A stretch of DNA of 60,854 nucleotides. It comes from Orenia metallireducens (GTDB taxonomy: Bacteria; Bacillota; Halanaerobiia; Halobacteroidales; Halobacteroidaceae). A program made the translations under genes and the position numbers. Below are positions 25,082 to 33,972 of the stretch, piece after piece (the first letter of the stretch is position 1; every line of letters starts with the position of its first letter). Location of the stretch: positions 157,970 to 218,823 of the forward strand of contig NZ_LWDV01000009.1 in assembly GCF_001693735.1 (NCBI RefSeq). The letters run 5' to 3'. The notes below the pieces were generated by a model. That model was not told the origin of the DNA and did not search any database. It saw only the letters and a program-made list of their open reading frames with translations.

Positions 25082-27325
25082 ATGAGAGTTAGTTTAAGAA
25101 TTCACTACGATAATAACTATAATTTAGAAGAACCTATGTTGTCAATCTGGAAGGCTGGAACTGGAAGAATTAGAAAAGATCTCAAGCCAAGTGGAAGTGA
25201 TGAATACGGGATCTACTATGATGTCACTTTAAATAGATCAAGTTTTAACTTTAAATTTAAGGGAAAGAAGGATGGTCAAATATTTTTAGAGGATGATAAG
25301 GCTAACCGTTTTTATAACGCAGGGTTAGGAGATGAGGTTTGGTGTAAGGCGGGTTGGCATAATATCTATACAGTTAAACCCTTTAGACCTATTGGAGATA
25401 TTAGAGATGTATATGAAAGTATTAAAGATTTAATTCCACAGGAAAACTTCTATCTTCCCCAAACCGATGTTTCTGATATGAGTACACCATCGATGCTAGG
25501 AGCCCATAAGCTATTAGACGGATCGATTATATTTGGCTTCTTTCACCCTAGAGCAGCTAAGGTTTATCTAGCTTCCAATATTAATGGATTTGCTGTTCCT
25601 GAACATTGTCATGGGCAGAAATGTGAAAAGAGGGAGCGCTTTATTCCTATGGGTCTATATCGTGGTTATTATAATGAACCAAATATTTGGTGGGTTAGAA
25701 TACTTGCAGAGGATATCAAGGCTGGAATTGAAGACATAGAGTATAAATTTTATGTACAAGGCGGTATAGGTGGAGATGAAAGATGGGTACATGACCCCTA
25801 CACCAGAGTTTATAGTGATAATTATAAGTTTGATAACTGTGTTATTGTTGACCCCACTCAATTTCAATGGACTGATCAATCATGGAAGACCCCTGATATT
25901 AGTGAGTTGATCATCTATGAATTAAACGTATATGGATTTACTGATGGTGATTCAGATATATCATTAGATGATCAGAGCACCTTCCGTGGGATCATCAAGC
26001 GGATTGAAGACGGCTACTTTGATGAGTTAGGGGTAACAGCTTTAGCTCTGATGCCAACCTCAGAGGCTTGGAGCCATTTTGGATTAGGTTATGATCCTTG
26101 TAGCTTTATGTCAGTAGAGAAGGATTTTGGTGAGCCTGATGATTTTAGAAGATTGGTCAATACAGCCCATAATCATGGTTTGGCTATAATTATTGATCAA
26201 GTCTTTAATCATACTTCTAATCAATTTAATCCTTTATGGCAGTTGATTGATGATCGTAGTGATCCTGGTGGTTTTTATTTTTCAGGTAATACACAATGGG
26301 GTAATAAGTTAGCAACAGGTAAGGATGAAGTTGATAATATGCTAATTGATGCTTGTAAATTATTTATTAAGGAGTACCATGTAGATGGTTTTAGATTTGA
26401 TGCTACTCATACTAATTATTTGGATCATAAGCTCCTTTATGAAATTCAGCATGAGATTAGAGATAAAGGGTTTAAATCTAATGCGATCTTAATAGCTGAG
26501 AATCTACCTAATCAAGATGATTTGAATTTTGATGGATATAATGGTTATGCCCAATGGAGTGATTTCTTCCATGATAAGATCAAGGCTTTATTAAGAGAAG
26601 GAGTCTTTAGAGATTGGTGTAATGATAGTCCTCAAGGTATGGGGGATATATTTTATTTCTGCAAAGGACATTTTGCAGCACATACTAACAATGTAATTAA
26701 TTACAGTGAGAGTCATGATGAAGAGAGTGTCAAATATGAGATAGAGACCAATAATATCTATGACTGTGATATTAAGGATAGAAAAGCTAGATTAGCAATG
26801 ATGAGTACTATAGTTGCATTAGGACAACCCATGATTTATATGGGACAAGAGTTTGGAGTGAATAGAAGTTCTAATAATATAGATATTAATTTAATCAATC
26901 CTGACCCTAATTGTCCAGATTATAACTACAATCCCTTTTATTATTGGACACAGAAGCTAATTAATTTAAGGAAGAAGTATAGTGCTTTAAAGATATCTGG
27001 TTATAATCCAGTAGTGGAAGGTAAATTTGACTGGGTTTTAGGACACTGGTTATCAGAAAGAGAAGGTCAGGGGAGAAGGGTAATTGGTTGGAGAACTAAG
27101 CAAAATCAAGAAGAGATATTGGTTCTACTTAACTTTGAAGGCTATGATGTAGAGGTAGATTTAAATATTGGTTATTCTAGTAAATGGTTAAAGCTAGCTG
27201 ATATAGAAGGTGTTTATGATCAATTTACTGCAATCCATTCCAATAATCTGATAGAGCTAGATTACGGTACTTTTAAATCCTTTATCTTACCCTATTATAG
27301 TGGTTTTATTTATAGGAGAGTTTAG
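25082..27325 (+). CDS. GH13 alpha-amylase-family enzyme (branching-enzyme-like)
   Basis: 747 aa. The first ~110 residues form an extra N-terminal beta region. A CBM48/E-set-like domain follows (about 130-250), then the GH13 barrel. All catalytic regions are intact: region I DQVFNHTS, region II GFRFDATH (nucleophile Asp), region III LIAENLPN (acid/base Glu) and region IV SESHDEES (HD pair). It probably acts on alpha-glucans as a glucanotransferase, branching enzyme or hydrolase; which cannot be decided. No signal peptide, so glycogen-like cytosolic substrate is likely, although no glycogen genes adjoin it. Start ATG after GGGAGGGATATA. Confidence 0.9.
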   Translation: MRVSLRIHYDNNYNLEEPMLSIWKAGTGRIRKDLKPSGSDEYGIYYDVTLNRSSFNFKFKGKKDGQIFLEDDKANRFYNAGLGDEVWCKAGWHNIYTVKPFRPIGDIRDVYESIKDLIPQENFYLPQTDVSDMSTPSMLGAHKLLDGSIIFGFFHPRAAKVYLASNINGFAVPEHCHGQKCEKRERFIPMGLYRGYYNEPNIWWVRILAEDIKAGIEDIEYKFYVQGGIGGDERWVHDPYTRVYSDNYKFDNCVIVDPTQFQWTDQSWKTPDISELIIYELNVYGFTDGDSDISLDDQSTFRGIIKRIEDGYFDELGVTALALMPTSEAWSHFGLGYDPCSFMSVEKDFGEPDDFRRLVNTAHNHGLAIIIDQVFNHTSNQFNPLWQLIDDRSDPGGFYFSGNTQWGNKLATGKDEVDNMLIDACKLFIKEYHVDGFRFDATHTNYLDHKLLYEIQHEIRDKGFKSNAILIAENLPNQDDLNFDGYNGYAQWSDFFHDKIKALLREGVFRDWCNDSPQGMGDIFYFCKGHFAAHTNNVINYSESHDEESVKYEIETNNIYDCDIKDRKARLAMMSTIVALGQPMIYMGQEFGVNRSSNNIDINLINPDPNCPDYNYNPFYYWTQKLINLRKKYSALKISGYNPVVEGKFDWVLGHWLSEREGQGRRVIGWRTKQNQEEILVLLNFEGYDVEVDLNIGYSSKWLKLADIEGVYDQFTAIHSNNLIELDYGTFKSFILPYYSGFIYRRV

Positions 27326-27330
27326 ATTAG

Positions 27331-27353
27331 GGGCTAGTTTTAGCCCTTTTTAT
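27331..27353 (+). terminator. Terminator of the GH13 gene
   Basis: GGGCTA / TAGCCC stem with a 4-nt loop, followed by TTTTTATCTTT. Confidence 0.8.
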
Positions 27354-27653
27354 CTTTATATTATTAAAGGATAGTTTGGTTCAAAGTTGGCTAATTATAT
27401 TATCACTAATCAAATATTATATGGTGATGAATTTCTTATGTATGTAAGTAGACAGATACAATTGTTTATATAAAGAATAAGAAATTTATTAATTAATCAT
27501 TTAAAAAGTGAAAGATTATTTAAATAAAGGAATTAGCTTATCAATGTCAAAAAAGAGATAAAGAGACCTATACTTTAATTATCTTAACTAATCTTATAAA
27601 AAGATTTTAATATTAGTTTCGGTGATTAATTTATAATTGGAAGGAGAGGGAAG
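27354..27653. other. Intergenic leader of the UbiA gene, nothing recognised
   Basis: About 300 bp of AT-rich DNA without an open frame that has start signals and without a recognisable RNA element. Confidence 0.4.
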
Positions 27654-28598
27654 ATGTTTATAGGTAGTTTTCTAAAATTAGTAGAGATTCAGACCAAAGT
27701 TGCTAGTCTGATTCCATTCTTATTAGGGACAATATATACCTTATATCGTTTTAAAAATTTTAATTTAAAGAACTTTATCTTGATGTTGATATCTTTATTA
27801 GCAATTGATATGGCTACAACAGCTATTAATAATTTTGTTGATTATAAAAAGGCTAATAAGACTTATGGGTACAATTATGAAAGCCATAATGCCATTGTTA
27901 AGGATAATTTAAAGGAGAGTAGGGTTAAAGCTATTATATTAACTTTATTAATAATTGCAGTTTTAGTCGGTATTATCCTAGTTTTAAATACAAATTTAGT
28001 AGTATTAATCCTAGGGTCTATCTCATTTGGAGTAGGAGTTCTTTACTCTTTTGGTCCTCTACCCATCTCTCGTACATCCTTAGGAGAGATTTTCTCTGGA
28101 TTCTTTATGGGGTTTATAATAACTTTTGTTTCAATTTATATCCATATTTTTGATCAGAATATCGTTTCTTTATTTTATGAAAGTGGATTTTTGAGTATTC
28201 AATTCAATCTTATCGAGTTAATCTATATCTTTCTAATTTCTATCCCTCTAGTAACTGGAATTGCTAATATCATGTTTGCTAATAATATCTGTGATATTGA
28301 CGATGATTTAGAGAATAATCGTTATACATTACCAATCTATCTTGGGAAGGATAGGTCATTAGATTTATTTAAAATACTCTATTATCTAGTTTATCTAGAT
28401 CTAATTATTCTGTTAGTCTTGAGGGTTATACCACTGCTTTCATTACTGACATTTTTAACTTGGTTTCCGGTAAAGAGAAATATTGATTTATTTATGGATA
28501 AGCAGAGTAAAAAAGAGACCTTTATCTTAGCTGTGAAGAATTTTGTATTGATAAATAGTGTGCAGATATTGGCTTTAGGGATAGCGGTGATTTTTTAA
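27654..28598 (+). CDS. UbiA-family prenyltransferase (MenA-like)
   Basis: A 314-aa membrane enzyme with about eight helices. The first Asp-rich motif is degenerate-looking (NNFVDYKKANKTYGYN, the N-D-x-x-D region of UbiA proteins) and the second is DIDDDLENNRYTLPIYLG, matching the D-x-x-x-D prenyl-diphosphate site. MenA homologues attach a polyprenyl chain to 1,4-dihydroxy-2-naphthoate, but no menaquinone genes lie nearby and this anaerobe may use it for another aromatic acceptor. The stop codon overlaps a repeat end at 28597. Start ATG after AAGGAGAGGGAAG. Confidence 0.85.
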   Translation: MFIGSFLKLVEIQTKVASLIPFLLGTIYTLYRFKNFNLKNFILMLISLLAIDMATTAINNFVDYKKANKTYGYNYESHNAIVKDNLKESRVKAIILTLLIIAVLVGIILVLNTNLVVLILGSISFGVGVLYSFGPLPISRTSLGEIFSGFFMGFIITFVSIYIHIFDQNIVSLFYESGFLSIQFNLIELIYIFLISIPLVTGIANIMFANNICDIDDDLENNRYTLPIYLGKDRSLDLFKILYYLVYLDLIILLVLRVIPLLSLLTFLTWFPVKRNIDLFMDKQSKKETFILAVKNFVLINSVQILALGIAVIF

Positions 28599-28613
28599 AA
28601 GTGTCGCATTATC
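28597..28613. repeat. Solo terminal-repeat end of the modular insertion family
   Basis: AAAAGTGTCGCATTATC matches the right-end consensus of the insertion family (compare 38993, 41930, 55837). No paired left end is seen. It includes the last two bases of the UbiA stop codon, so an insertion or excision may have set the present 3' end of that gene. Confidence 0.6.
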
Positions 28614-28644
28614 TATTTTTTATATTAGTCTTCTTAGTATAATC

Positions 28645-28681
28645 AAAAAAACATCAGTTCAAACTGAACTGATGTTTTTTA
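28645..28681. terminator. Bidirectional terminator between ubiA-like and MTHFR-like genes
   Basis: ACATCAGTTCA pairs perfectly with TGAACTGATGT around a 3-nt loop, flanked by six As and six Ts. Confidence 0.9.
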
Positions 28682-29617
28682 CTATATCTTATTAACCTTC
28701 TTTTTAAAGGTCTCTTTTACAAACTCTGCTAACTCAATTGAAGCTTCAATCTCAGCCTTACGGATAGATAAGCTCTCAATATTACAACCGATTGGAATTC
28801 CTTTTTCCAAGGCATAATCCAATAGTTCTTCAAAGATCTTCTTAGATGAGTTAAGAGACTGCTCTAAAATATCCTCGGAGTTAAGCAAATCATTCTCTAG
28901 CCATTTAGCTATATTTATTCCTAGCCATTTCATAAAATTTAAGGTCTTCTTTGAGCCACAAGGAGTAAAGGTAAAGATTATAGGAACCATCTCTAAATTA
29001 TTCTCCTGACAATAGTGATAATAGTCTGATAAGAAATTTTTAGAGTATTCTAAGTTATAGACTGCTTGTGATACGAAGAACTTGCAGCCACTTTTAATCT
29101 TAGAAAGTACCCGTAGATGTTCGTTTTCAGATTGAGAATGGCGTTCAGGTATAGTTACACCACCTAATAGTAGGTTGGGATTTAATTTTTGTCTTAACTC
29201 ATAAGCCTCTCTTAATTTTAAATTGACATCTTGGTCCTTTGAGGCAGCACCTACAAAAACAGAGAATCTGTCTGTTTTAATATCTGATGTAAGCCACTTT
29301 GAAAATTCATCCTCATTATATTTTCCTACACAACGATACACAATCTTTGGTATCTTTAATTCATCTAAATAGTTTCTGCTATAGATAGCAGGATCAATTG
29401 TTGGTAGGAAGGGGAAAGGTCTCTCTTCCTTAATTCTATCACTCTCATCCTGAATATCATAAAGAACCAACCCATCTATGTCAAGGTTTTTAATTCGACT
29501 TATCTGCTTTTGTGAAATCTCTACTATCCTATCAGTAGTATTTTTCTCTTTTGGTGGTGTTAATCCATATAGTATTATTCCTGTCTCTTTATTTAGTATC
29601 TTATCTTTTAAGCTCAT
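28682..29617 (-). CDS. Methylenetetrahydrofolate reductase-like protein
   Basis: 311 aa with the MTHFR TIM-barrel pattern: ILYGLTPPKEKN at the start, DGLVLYDIQDESDRI, LLLGGVTIPERHS, and KSGCKFFVSQAVYN, where MetF has GADFFITQ. It is a divergent clade compared with classical MetF. Its place as third gene of a SAM-riboswitch operon with methionine synthase supports a role supplying methyl-THF to MetH, or a related methyl-transfer step. Start ATG after GGGAG; 101 bp separate it from metH. Confidence 0.78.
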   Translation of the reverse strand: MSLKDKILNKETGIILYGLTPPKEKNTTDRIVEISQKQISRIKNLDIDGLVLYDIQDESDRIKEERPFPFLPTIDPAIYSRNYLDELKIPKIVYRCVGKYNEDEFSKWLTSDIKTDRFSVFVGAASKDQDVNLKLREAYELRQKLNPNLLLGGVTIPERHSQSENEHLRVLSKIKSGCKFFVSQAVYNLEYSKNFLSDYYHYCQENNLEMVPIIFTFTPCGSKKTLNFMKWLGINIAKWLENDLLNSEDILEQSLNSSKKIFEELLDYALEKGIPIGCNIESLSIRKAEIEASIELAEFVKETFKKKVNKI

Positions 29618-29718
29618 TATTCTCTTCTCCCTTCTCGATATTAGTGTCAGCGTAGAAAAGAGTATAAGTAAAATAATTTATAAAATTAATAACCCCACAC
29701 TGACACCCATATTACTTG

Positions 29719-32133
29719 CTACTTACTACTCACTAATTTCTTGGCTGTCTTAACTGCTTCTACAGCATTATCAGAGTAATATGCACCGATACTATCGGCG
29801 TAATCTCTAGTAACTACAGCTCCACCGACCATTACCTTGATATCAGAATTTTTTGCTTTTAATTCTGTTGTGATCTCTTCCATTCTTGGCATAGTTGTAG
29901 TCATTAAAGCACTTAAACAGATGATATCAGCCTCTGTAGTTAGAGCAGTAGAGATAATAGTTTCATTTGCTATATCCTTACCTAGATCAATAACTTCAAA
30001 GCCATTATTTTGGAGCATTATCTTAACGATATTCTTACCGATATCATGGACATCACCTTTGACTGTAGCCATAACAATTCTACCTAGATTTTCTTCGCTT
30101 CCTTCTTTCTCTAAGATTGGCTTAAGGATAGCAAAGGAGTTCTGCATCGCTTCAGCACCAAGCATCAATTGGGGTAAGAAGTAGATACCTTCATCATACT
30201 TGTCACCAACCTCTTGAATCCCTGGAATTAAAGCTTTATTAATTACCTCTAGGGCAGAGTAATCCTCTAATGCCTTCTCAATACTATCTGTGATATTATC
30301 TTTATCACCAGTGAGCACCTGTTGGTGAATTTTAGTCAAAATATTTAGATTAGCTTGTTTCTCTTCTTTCTTGGTATCCTCTTTAACCTTAGTTTCTTTC
30401 TTCTGACCATAGCTTTCTAAATAGCGTTGGCTAGATACATCACGATTTACTAATATATCACTTGCCATCAAGGTAGCCTTCATCTCTTCGATTGTAGGGT
30501 CAAGGATAGGTGCATTTAATCCAGCTTGGATAGCCATTGCTAAGAAGGCTGTATTAACCTTCTTTCTGTCAGGTAGACCAAAGGAGATATTACTAACTCC
30601 TAATACTGTAGCTACTCCTAATTCTTCTTTGATTAAGCGAATTGCTTTAATTGTCTCTTGAACACCTTCTTGCTGAGCACTAGCAGTCAATGTTAAAGCA
30701 TCTATTAAGATATTCTCACGTTTAATACCTAACTCTAAAGCTTTTCTTACAATCTTACGAGCAACCTTTAAACGACCTTCAGCAGTCTTAGGGATACCAT
30801 CTTCATCTAAGGTCAATCCCAAGACACAGGCACCATACTTTTTAGCTAAAGGTAAGACAGTATTAAGGCTATCTGTCTCACCATTGACTGAATTGATAAG
30901 GGGTTTTCCTACTACAGTTTGTAAAGCAGTTTCTAAAACTTCAGCATCGGTAGTATCTATACAGATTGGTAGGTTAACAAGGTTCTGTACTGTAGTAATA
31001 GCCTTTTTAATAGTAGTTACTTGGTCAATCTTAGGAACTCCCACATTAACATCTAAAATATCAGCCCCTGCTTTGGCTTGACTAGTCGCTTCTTGGGAGA
31101 CTATATTCATCTTACCTTCTTTCAATTCTGCAGATAGCTCTTTACGACCAGTTGGATTGATTCTCTCCCCAATAATTCTAGTAGGTAAGTGGTCAGCAAT
31201 TACTACAGTTTTGTTTCTACTAGCTAGCTTAGTTTCAGCCTGATAAATTCTGGTTTTAGGTTTTAACTTCTTAACCTGCTCAGCTACTAATCTGATGTAG
31301 TCAGGGGTAGATCCACAGCACCCACCGATAATATTTGCTCCAGTCTCTACAAAGCTTTGGAGATAATTCGCCATTTCACTTGCTTTCATGGGGAAGATAG
31401 TATTGTTATTTTCATCTAAGATTGGAAGTCCAGCATTTGGTTCCACTGAGAGATAGGTAGCAGTATTATCTCCTAAAGCTTTAATAATTTTTAGTAGCCC
31501 TTCTGGTCCCATACTGCAGTTAGCACCAATCACTTCAACTCCAAGTCCTTCTAGAACAGTGACAGCAGTTACTGGGTCTGTACCAGTCATAGTTTTTAAA
31601 CTTTCCTCATAGGTTAAATGGCAGATAACAGGTAGTGTAGTAGTCTCCTTAACAGCAATAACAGCAGCTCTAACTTCCTGTAAATCGGTCATAGTTTCGA
31701 TACTGATTACATCTACTCCAGCATCTTCCAGAATTTTTGCTTGCTCAGCAAAGATTTCATAAGCCTTTTGGAAGCTAAGGTCTCCTAAAGGTTCTAAGAG
31801 CTTACCAGTAGGACCCATTGAAGCAGCAATGATGGTATCTTGGTTAGCAGCAGCTTTAGCCAATTCTACAGCCTTACGGTTAATCTTTTCGACCTGCTCA
31901 CCTAAACCATATTCATCTAGTTTGATTCTACTAGCACCAAAAGTATTTGTCTGGATAATATCACTACCAGCCTCAACGTAACTACGATGAATTTCAGTTA
32001 GAATCTCTGGGTGAGTTAAATTTAATTTTTCAGGACATTCCCCTACCTCTAATCCCTTCTTATGTAACTCAGTTCCCATTGCACCATCTAATACTAAGAT
32101 TTCATTCTTCAATCTATTTAATAAACTACTCAT
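29719..32133 (-). CDS. metH: Cobalamin-dependent methionine synthase lacking the reactivation domain
   Basis: 804 aa (EC 2.1.1.13). In order: homocysteine S-methyltransferase domain (1-290) with zinc Cys residues in GANCSMGPEGL and GGCCGSTPDY; pterin-binding domain (about 310-570, RIIGERINPTGRKEL); B12 cap (about 600-680); and B12-binding domain with DVHDIGKN carrying the lower-ligand His (D-x-H-x-x-G). The C-terminal SAM-binding reactivation domain of E. coli-type MetH is absent and is supplied by the upstream gene. Regulated by the SAM-I riboswitch at 32926. It consumes the cofactor made by the cbi genes at 47-60 kb. Confidence 0.95.
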   Translation of the reverse strand: MSSLLNRLKNEILVLDGAMGTELHKKGLEVGECPEKLNLTHPEILTEIHRSYVEAGSDIIQTNTFGASRIKLDEYGLGEQVEKINRKAVELAKAAANQDTIIAASMGPTGKLLEPLGDLSFQKAYEIFAEQAKILEDAGVDVISIETMTDLQEVRAAVIAVKETTTLPVICHLTYEESLKTMTGTDPVTAVTVLEGLGVEVIGANCSMGPEGLLKIIKALGDNTATYLSVEPNAGLPILDENNNTIFPMKASEMANYLQSFVETGANIIGGCCGSTPDYIRLVAEQVKKLKPKTRIYQAETKLASRNKTVVIADHLPTRIIGERINPTGRKELSAELKEGKMNIVSQEATSQAKAGADILDVNVGVPKIDQVTTIKKAITTVQNLVNLPICIDTTDAEVLETALQTVVGKPLINSVNGETDSLNTVLPLAKKYGACVLGLTLDEDGIPKTAEGRLKVARKIVRKALELGIKRENILIDALTLTASAQQEGVQETIKAIRLIKEELGVATVLGVSNISFGLPDRKKVNTAFLAMAIQAGLNAPILDPTIEEMKATLMASDILVNRDVSSQRYLESYGQKKETKVKEDTKKEEKQANLNILTKIHQQVLTGDKDNITDSIEKALEDYSALEVINKALIPGIQEVGDKYDEGIYFLPQLMLGAEAMQNSFAILKPILEKEGSEENLGRIVMATVKGDVHDIGKNIVKIMLQNNGFEVIDLGKDIANETIISTALTTEADIICLSALMTTTMPRMEEITTELKAKNSDIKVMVGGAVVTRDYADSIGAYYSDNAVEAVKTAKKLVSSK

Positions 32134-32155
32134 CTACTAACTACTCCTTTCTATA

Positions 32156-32842
32156 TCAATTATAAACACAATTATCAAATTCGCAAGAGGCACAGTGAAA
32201 ATCACATCTTACCCGATAAGAGTTTTCAACTTTACCAAGACCAATTATTGCTGTAATCGATTTTTCTGGTAATAAGATATTACTTGTAGTAGTTGCAATA
32301 CCTAATTTATCACCATCTAATAGCTCTAGAATTTTAGGCTGAATATCTAACTTCAAATCACCATAACCTGGACTAAAGCGCATGGTTAAGTGGGGGAGAC
32401 CTTTAGCTATAGATTCCTTTGCTATAATTGCATTGAGTTCATTAGCAACCTCTTCAGCAGTGACAGAAGCAATAGCATCTAAGATAGTTGCTTTGGTGAA
32501 CTCTCCTTGATTAAATAATTCTTTAACTTTAGCTTCTAGAGAGTCACCAATAGTTACAGTTAATAAAGCGACCTTATCCTGTTTTTCTAGCAGGTCAATG
32601 ATATCCTTGCTTTGAAATTCTAAAATATTCTTCCCTAAAGTCACTAAATTATCTTCTCTATTTAGCTGAATCTTATCTAATATTAGATAAGAACCCTTAC
32701 AATCTATTAATGAATAAGAATAATCTATCAAAGAGTCTATCATCTCTTCAATCTGTTCATTTGAAGTGCTATTCTCTTTATAACCCAATCGTTCCTTTAC
32801 TTCATCTTTTGGTATCTTTATTGAGATATTATCTATAATAAT
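32156..32842 (-). CDS. Stand-alone MetH reactivation-domain protein, probable ATT start
   Basis: About 228 aa, the Met_synt_B12 (vitamin B12-dependent methionine synthase activation) domain as a separate subunit. It shows the LTMRFSPGYGDLKLDIQ motif (R-x-S-P-G-Y-x-D-x-x) that binds SAM, and a Cys-rich tail (HCASCEFDNC). The only standard start in frame, TTG 32788, has no ribosome binding site and would remove 18 conserved-looking residues (DNISIKIPKDEVKERLGYK type). A perfect AAGGAGGT lies 8 nt before ATT 32842 (4-5 nt before ATC 32845), so a rare ATT or ATC start is likely. It ends 22 bp before metH. Confidence 0.88.
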   Translation of the reverse strand: MIIDNISIKIPKDEVKERLGYKENSTSNEQIEEMIDSLIDYSYSLIDCKGSYLILDKIQLNREDNLVTLGKNILEFQSKDIIDLLEKQDKVALLTVTIGDSLEAKVKELFNQGEFTKATILDAIASVTAEEVANELNAIIAKESIAKGLPHLTMRFSPGYGDLKLDIQPKILELLDGDKLGIATTTSNILLPEKSITAIIGLGKVENSYRVRCDFHCASCEFDNCVYN

Positions 32843-32877
32843 GATTTTTACCTCCTTATTTTGATAATTTAGCTAAT

Positions 32878-32909
32878 AAAAAAACCTCTTCATAAGAGAA
32901 GAGGTTTTT
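32878..32909 (-). terminator. Expression-platform terminator of the SAM-I riboswitch
   Basis: On the minus strand AACCTCTTC and GAAGAGGTT form the stem around loop TCTTAT, followed by a long T run. The segment CTCTTCTCTTAT in this hairpin is perfectly complementary to ATAAGAGAAGAG at the 3' end of the aptamer P1, so the two can form an antiterminator when SAM is absent. Confidence 0.92.
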
Positions 32910-32925
32910 GAGTATATATATCTCT

Positions 32926-33032
32926 TCTCTTATCTGCCAGAAGATATACTTCTGCAGGAATTGGCACCTTTCCCCATTAGGGGTGGTTGCCGGGCTTCAT
33001 TGGGCCAGTCCCTCCACCTCTCTTGATAAGAG
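32926..33032 (-). ncRNA. SAM-I riboswitch (S box)
   Basis: Read on the minus strand, the S-box core is complete: CTTATCAAGAGAGGTGGAGG, then GGACTGGCCCAATGAAGCCC, CGGCAACC, AAAGGTGCCAATTCCTGCAG, and the closing P1 strand AGATAAGAG. It is a transcriptional OFF switch: SAM binding frees the terminator at 32878 and stops expression of the methionine operon (reactivation protein, metH, MTHFR-like). Confidence 0.97.
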
Positions 33033-33104
33033 TTTATATTCTTTTTTAAGAAAAATAATATAATCAATAGCTTTAAATGTATAAAATCAACTGATTTTTG
33101 AATA

Positions 33105-33133
33105 AGTATACCATTAAAATTGGGTTTTGTCAA
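33105..33133 (-). promoter_or_regulatory. Promoter of the methionine operon
   Basis: On the minus strand, TTGACA (33133-33128), 17-bp spacer, TATACT (33110-33105). It is positioned about 70 bp upstream of the SAM-I aptamer. Confidence 0.85.
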
Positions 33134-33210
33134 AATAAAAATTATATTTAATAGCTTTAATAGTTGCTATGTATAGCTATTGACTATTGTATGAATTTTA
33201 TAAAATTCAT

Positions 33211-33390
33211 TTACTTATATTTACTACTTTTTTTTCTTTCTCTTTTGATTTCACTTACCTCATCATGGACACTATAGATTAACCGTTTTAAATCCTTAAT
33301 CTTCTGAGAATATTTTTTATTTATACTATCCATCCAAAATGCTAAAGCTAAAACAGGTAGAACTATGATAAGTATAAGAATATAATTCAC
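33211..33390 (-). CDS. Small membrane protein (59 aa)
   Basis: GTG 33390 follows AAAGGAG at 8 nt. The product begins MNYILILIIVLPVLALAFW, a single hydrophobic helix, followed by a charged helical tail (KKYSQKIKDLKRLIYSVHDE, then Lys/Arg/Glu-rich). This bitopic plan resembles many small Firmicutes envelope peptides. It could be regulatory or a DUF-type small protein; no family recognised. Confidence 0.7.
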   Translation of the reverse strand: MNYILILIIVLPVLALAFWMDSINKKYSQKIKDLKRLIYSVHDEVSEIKRERKKSSKYK

Positions 33391-33744
33391 AATTATATCT
33401 CCTTTCTTTTCTTTAAATTAATAAACTATAGTATAGTCCCATATATTTACAGTTTATTAATCTTCTAGAATAAATAGTACCCTATAGAGATACAATTGTC
33501 TAGAATTAATTATTAAACTTTAAACTGTTTATGTAATATAGACTTGGGTATCTATATTTGCCTTAATAATTAAAGATAATATCTTAATTCTATTTTATAT
33601 AATTTATGAAATAGAATTATTTACAATTAATATGATAAAAGATATAAAATTAAATGCTAGAAAAAAGGTGATTTTATTAAATTTCATAGGTACTTGTTTA
33701 TGGATAAATCAAAAAATGAAAATTAATATAATAAAAAGAAAAAA

Positions 33745-33773
33745 TTGACATTATATCCCTTGGATGGTATAAT
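33745..33773 (+). promoter_or_regulatory. Promoter of the c-di-GMP riboswitch transcript
   Basis: TTGACA (33745-33750), 17-bp spacer, TATAAT (33768-33773), about 42 bp before the aptamer: a full consensus. Confidence 0.88.
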
Positions 33774-33814
33774 AGTAGAAGATTATTCTAAGATTAATCT
33801 ATATAATCAAGAAG

Positions 33815-33899
33815 TTAAAGGGCAAACTTATTGAAAAATAAGGACGCAAAGCTATGGGTCTAAAGTTAAAGATATTGATAACTATGATTGCCAGGTTAC
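33815..33899 (+). ncRNA. Cyclic di-GMP-I riboswitch (GEMM-I)
   Basis: The GEMM-I core is present in order: AAAGGGCAAAC, AAGGACGCAAAGC (with the tetraloop receptor and GAAA-type loop TTGAAAAA), GGGTCTAAAG, and the 3' GATTGCCAGGTTAC. A terminator follows at 33904. c-di-GMP binding should decide readthrough into the downstream DNA. No intact gene follows directly: only a 31-codon frame and then a repeat insertion. Confidence 0.93.
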
Positions 33900-33903
33900 A
33901 AAT

Positions 33904-33944
33904 AAAAAAGTCTATTACCCTTAATTATGTAAGAGACTTTTTTA
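33904..33944 (+). terminator. Terminator of the c-di-GMP riboswitch
   Basis: AAAAAAGTCTATTAC and GTAAGAGACTTTTTT form a long stem (one mismatch) with a 10-nt loop; the 3' arm doubles as the T run. Confidence 0.88.
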
Positions 33945-33972
33945 TAATTATGAAGAGGGGGGATTATACAAT

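Noticed and set aside
29640-29710. GTGTCAG ... CTGACAC inverted pair between metH and the MTHFR-like gene considered as another terminal-repeat element
   Set aside because: The ends lack the AATATC/GATATT part of the family consensus and the interior matches no known core.
29478-31081. Several plus-strand frames opposite metH and the MTHFR-like gene
   Set aside because: They are shadows of conserved minus-strand coding sequence.
32930-33133. 67-codon minus-strand open frame
   Set aside because: It is the SAM-I riboswitch and its promoter; the frame is a by-product of the structured RNA sequence.
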